From assembly GCA_964459205.1 (NCBI GenBank), contig CAYWKJ010000049.1, positions 1 to 7,056 on the forward strand: a DNA stretch of 7,056 bases, written 5' to 3'. Positions 4,634 to 7,056 of this stretch are shown here, in pieces. Source of the stretch: JABJMC01 sp964459205. GTDB lineage: Bacteria > Patescibacteriota > Gracilibacteria > UBA1369 > UBA12473. Positions within the stretch are counted from its first letter, which is position 1; every line of letters begins with the position of its first letter. The notes beneath the pieces are model-generated. The model searched no databases, was not told the origin of the DNA, and saw only the letters and a list, made by a program, of their open reading frames with translations. Both the position numbers and the translations under genes were made by a program.

Positions 4634-7055
4634 CATGATACTCAAACTGACACCTGATATCGCTAGAGGCGGCATAGCTGTTGGTTTCTAGGCGCACATC
4701 ATTGGCTCGATAGATGCCTGGATCGGAATATTCATCAGCAACCCATTGTGCTTGTAGCAAAACATCTATGTTGTCGCTAATGGACAGGTCTTGTCTGTTT
4801 TTATCAAACATAAGTTGTCCGTCTACGCCGGTGCGAAGAGCCTCAAACTCATCTTGGACAAATCTGATAGCGCCGATGTAGCGCTCAGCCTCAGTGGCAG
4901 TGTTGATTTTATGAGCTCTGCCAAAATGTTCTTTGGTGGCTTGGCGTAATTCTTGTCTTTGCTTGGCAGGACCAAGCTGTCTCAACCCGGTTAAGGAATC
5001 TACAAAATGTAATCCGTCTTTGTAATTAATATCCATTAATAATTCTAGTTCGCCTGGTTTTAGCTTAATGCCTTTTGCTTTAGCGCGAGCTTTATCACGC
5101 ATGCGTTCGACGAAAATACTCTTTTGAGTGGCAAGATAATCTTTTGGTATTTGCTCAACCTCTTTTTTGTCACCAACTCTTTCTGTGGAGCGGCGAGCTG
5201 TGTCCGGACGCTCGTGGGAATGATCGTCTGCGTGGGTATGAGGATGATCATGATCAGCGCTGTCTGTTGTTCTCCGACGACCAAAGCCGCCAAGCCGATC
5301 GGCAATACCAGCGGAAACTCCTCCACGCGTAACTAATCGTTCATAACGACGTCTTTCTCTTTCCATTTTTGCCCCATTGATACTAAAGGCAACTGTTAAG
5401 CCGGGCATATCTAGTGAAATAGAAACCATGCCTCTGCTCTTTTCTAAAATCAAAGCTGATTCAAATAAGCCAGTGGCAGCATCTTCTTTGGTAGTAATAA
5501 GTATTTGCCCTTCGGAGCTACTTTCTACGCGAACTAATCCGCCAAAAAAGTCTTTACTCTCGCCAACGCCAATGCCCCAGCCGTCACCTTCTTGAAAGTC
5601 TAAAATAGCCATTATTTTTGAAAAATGATCTGGGTTGGCGTTTGCTAGGTCTGGGCCTAACAAGAATCTAATTGGTCCTCCGGAGGCAATTGCTACTAGT
5701 TTTTCTTGAATTGCCGCTTCTTGTACCGCTTCTTGCAGAGCTTCTGTGTCGCTTACGATTCCAATTAAATCTTGAACATCTTCGTCGTTTCTAATGTTAT
5801 CTTGAATCCGTTCGATTAATGGCTGTAATACGCTGGCTAGTTCGTCTGTGTTGAGGTCTAAATGGAAGGAGACACCTGGGAGACTCAAATTTACAATGTA
5901 TTCCTCTGGGGTTGGGTTCTCCAGACTAAGCTCTGCATCCATGGTGAACCATTCATCGCTTTCTTGGCTTTCGATTGAAAGTCCATTTTCTCCAATTGCT
6001 TTTATCACTACATTATCGCCAAAAAATCTTTGTGGCCCACCTTCGTAAAGAACATCAAACCAATCTTCTTGGTCAAGAAACTCTGCTAAGCGATCTATTT
6101 CTTGCCTTACTTTTAATGGTAAAACTACTTCACCTCCAGCGACTACCACATCGGAAATACCTCCTAAATCTGGAAGAACTCCTTTATCTGGCCTTTCGAC
6201 ATCTGGAGCATCTGGGGCTTCTGTGTCATCGAGACTAGCGTCGCCATCCGGGTTTAGGTATTTTTCTTTTTGAGCTTCGTACTTATCTTTATCGTCAGCG
6301 GCCACGTCAGGATTAGTGACTAATCGACGTTTGGCAACCTCAATTACGCTTGGCGCAATGGTAATGCCTCCAGTGGCATTGTTAGCAGCTTGCTCCAGTC
6401 TTTCGTATAAATTCTCCGCACCTCCTAAGGCGCCTGGGTTTAAGGAACCGCCATGGGCATCTCTTAAATGTTCTACTCCAGTACTATCAATGACTGCCAT
6501 TACAGAATGAACATGACTATCATCATTTTCTTGCTCATGGTCAGCGAGCATTCTAGAAATTGCATCTCCTACCCCGGCAATCTTACGCTGGTCTTTGCCG
6601 ATTACCTCTGGTCTTGGAGTAGATCCTAAGGAGCCCGGGGTTTCTGGAGTTTCTACTCCCGAAGCACCTGACGTGTCAGTCGCGTGTGCGTCTGGGACAA
6701 TTGGCCTTACACTAGCTGGATCTGGATCTGTGCCAATGGTCGAAATGGGCGAAGGAACATCTCTCCCTTCAGGCTCTTCTTCGTCTTTTTCTGCCGCCTC
6801 TGCTTGGGCAGCAAGAGCGGCCTCAATGGCTTCCTCTAAGGTTGTGATTTTTTCTAGGGCAGCTTCTGTGTCGGCCTTGTCAGTGGCTGAGTCTTCTAAA
6901 ATTTCTCTGATTTCTTTTAGCTCAGCCAAGAGAGGTCCTTTTGCGTCCTCTTCTTCAAGGGTATGAATTTTTCTAGTAAGAGGCTCAAGCTGATCTAAGC
7001 CTTGGTCTTTTTGGTGTTCAAGATGTTTTTTGGCAACTTCGACTATAAAGGCTTC
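4629..7055 (-). CDS. Large acidic protein of unknown function, N-terminus outside the window
   Basis: I do not recognise this family. The frame is open from the right edge to a TAA at 4629-4631, giving at least 808 residues. The TTG at 6927-6929 is an internal Leu codon in a continuing frame, so it is not a supported start. Counting from that TTG as residue 1, the regions are: a charged, probably coiled-coil helix in the 42 residues before it and about 1-50; a Pro/Ser/Thr/Asp linker (51-110); a mixed segment (111-205); a second acidic linker (205-255); two diverged copies of an 80-residue, probably beta-rich unit (281-360 and 439-518) joined by an acidic helical stretch; an Arg-rich and His-rich patch (525-590, six His within 560-572); and a mainly helical, charged C-terminal part (595-766). 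No transmembrane segment or catalytic motif is evident in the visible part. Location is unknown because any signal peptide would lie outside. It is convergent with femX, with stops overlapping by four bases. The long uninterrupted frame and regular domain pattern make it a real gene. Confidence 0.85.
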   Translation of the reverse strand, partial: EAFIVEVAKKHLEHQKDQGLDQLEPLTRKIHTLEEEDAKGPLLAELKEIREILEDSATDKADTEAALEKITTLEEAIEAALAAQAEAAEKDEEEPEGRDVPSPISTIGTDPDPASVRPIVPDAHATDTSGASGVETPETPGSLGSTPRPEVIGKDQRKIAGVGDAISRMLADHEQENDDSHVHSVMAVIDSTGVEHLRDAHGGSLNPGALGGAENLYERLEQAANNATGGITIAPSVIEVAKRRLVTNPDVAADDKDKYEAQKEKYLNPDGDASLDDTEAPDAPDVERPDKGVLPDLGGISDVVVAGGEVVLPLKVRQEIDRLAEFLDQEDWFDVLYEGGPQRFFGDNVVIKAIGENGLSIESQESDEWFTMDAELSLENPTPEEYIVNLSLPGVSFHLDLNTDELASVLQPLIERIQDNIRNDEDVQDLIGIVSDTEALQEAVQEAAIQEKLVAIASGGPIRFLLGPDLANANPDHFSKIMAILDFQEGDGWGIGVGESKDFFGGLVRVESSSEGQILITTKEDAATGLFESALILEKSRGMVSISLDMPGLTVAFSINGAKMERERRRYERLVTRGGVSAGIADRLGGFGRRRTTDSADHDHPHTHADDHSHERPDTARRSTERVGDKKEVEQIPKDYLATQKSIFVERMRDKARAKAKGIKLKPGELELLMDINYKDGLHFVDSLTGLRQLGPAKQRQELRQATKEHFGRAHKINTATEAERYIGAIRFVQDEFEALRTGVDGQLMFDKNRQDLSISDNIDVLLQAQWVADEYSDPGIYRANDVRLETNSYAASSDIRCQFEYHA
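5214..5255 (-). other. Histidine/aspartate-rich patch in the orphan protein
   Basis: Fourteen codons encode a run with six His and four Asp, mostly in H-x-H spacing (DHDHPHTH and DDHSH). It lies between an Arg-rich stretch and a polar linker, in a region likely to be unfolded. Such runs can bind zinc, nickel or copper; whether this one does is inference from composition only. Confidence 0.6.
5376..5615 (-). other. Internal protein repeat, copy B of the orphan protein
   Basis: Second 80-residue copy. By eye it aligns with copy A with only one single-residue gap in each copy and roughly a quarter identical residues, including LD, W, FFG, LxLE and PG. The copies begin 158 residues apart. The DNA itself is not obviously repetitive, so the duplication is old. 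Confidence 0.6.
5850..6089 (-). other. Internal protein repeat, copy A of the orphan protein
   Basis: Encodes an 80-residue segment that aligns with copy B downstream. Shared landmarks are LD-QED-W near its start, FFG, an alternating hydrophobic run with E and I, LxLE, and LxxPG followed by alternating residues ending in N. The alternation suggests beta strands. It also carries GGPQRFFG, which resembles GGPIRFLLG found just upstream of copy B. Confidence 0.6.
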
Positions 7056-7056
7056 T

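Noticed and set aside
6927..6929. TTG as the start of the large minus-strand protein
   Set aside because: The frame continues without a stop to the right edge with the same charged helical character, so the gene is 5'-truncated by the window.
6595..6966. Plus-strand 123-residue frame rich in Ser/Ala
   Set aside because: It is antisense to the Pro/Ser/Glu-rich part of the large protein; its low-complexity composition is a shadow of that coding strand.

Overview
The window reads as a piece of a Patescibacteria (Candidate Phyla Radiation) chromosome. This is an inference from gene content: a 5'-3' exonuclease that ends without a polymerase domain, an ftsA-ftsZ pair without the rest of the usual division and cell-wall cluster, a short FemAB-type aminoacyltransferase, and a very large acidic protein of no recognisable family. 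All reading frames close with TAA or TAG and none needs TGA read as an amino acid, so the standard bacterial code fits. No rRNA, tRNA, CRISPR array or insertion sequence was seen.

Layout, left to right. (1) 3-617 (+): the C-terminal two thirds of a 5'-3' exonuclease, cut by the window edge. (2) 618-1108: about 490 bases of A+T-rich non-coding DNA with an imperfect 18-base direct repeat and two candidate promoters, probably the control region of the division genes. (3) 1109-2344 and 2403-3602 (+): ftsA and ftsZ, 58 bases apart, most likely one operon, both complete with their diagnostic motifs. (4) 3603-3738: a compact control segment with a long nested stem-loop ending in a T run (terminator of the ftsAZ transcript), followed by an extended -10 element placed so that transcription would begin on the ATG of the next gene. 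(5) 3739-4632 (+): a FemX/FemAB-like peptidoglycan cross-bridge transferase. (6) 4629-7055 (-): a convergent gene whose stop codon overlaps that of femX in the four bases TTAA. It runs off the right edge and encodes at least 808 residues of an unrecognised acidic, multi-region protein.

Functionally the centre is a cell-division and envelope block: FtsZ forms the ring, FtsA ties it to the membrane, and the FemAB protein probably adds amino acids to the peptidoglycan precursor. The exonuclease is a replication/repair gene. The orphan protein is the least explained item. It holds two diverged copies of an 80-residue segment, a histidine cluster and a Pro/Ser/Thr/Asp-rich linker. The three start codons visible in the window (ftsA, ftsZ, femX) all lack a Shine-Dalgarno sequence, which points to leaderless or SD-independent translation here.
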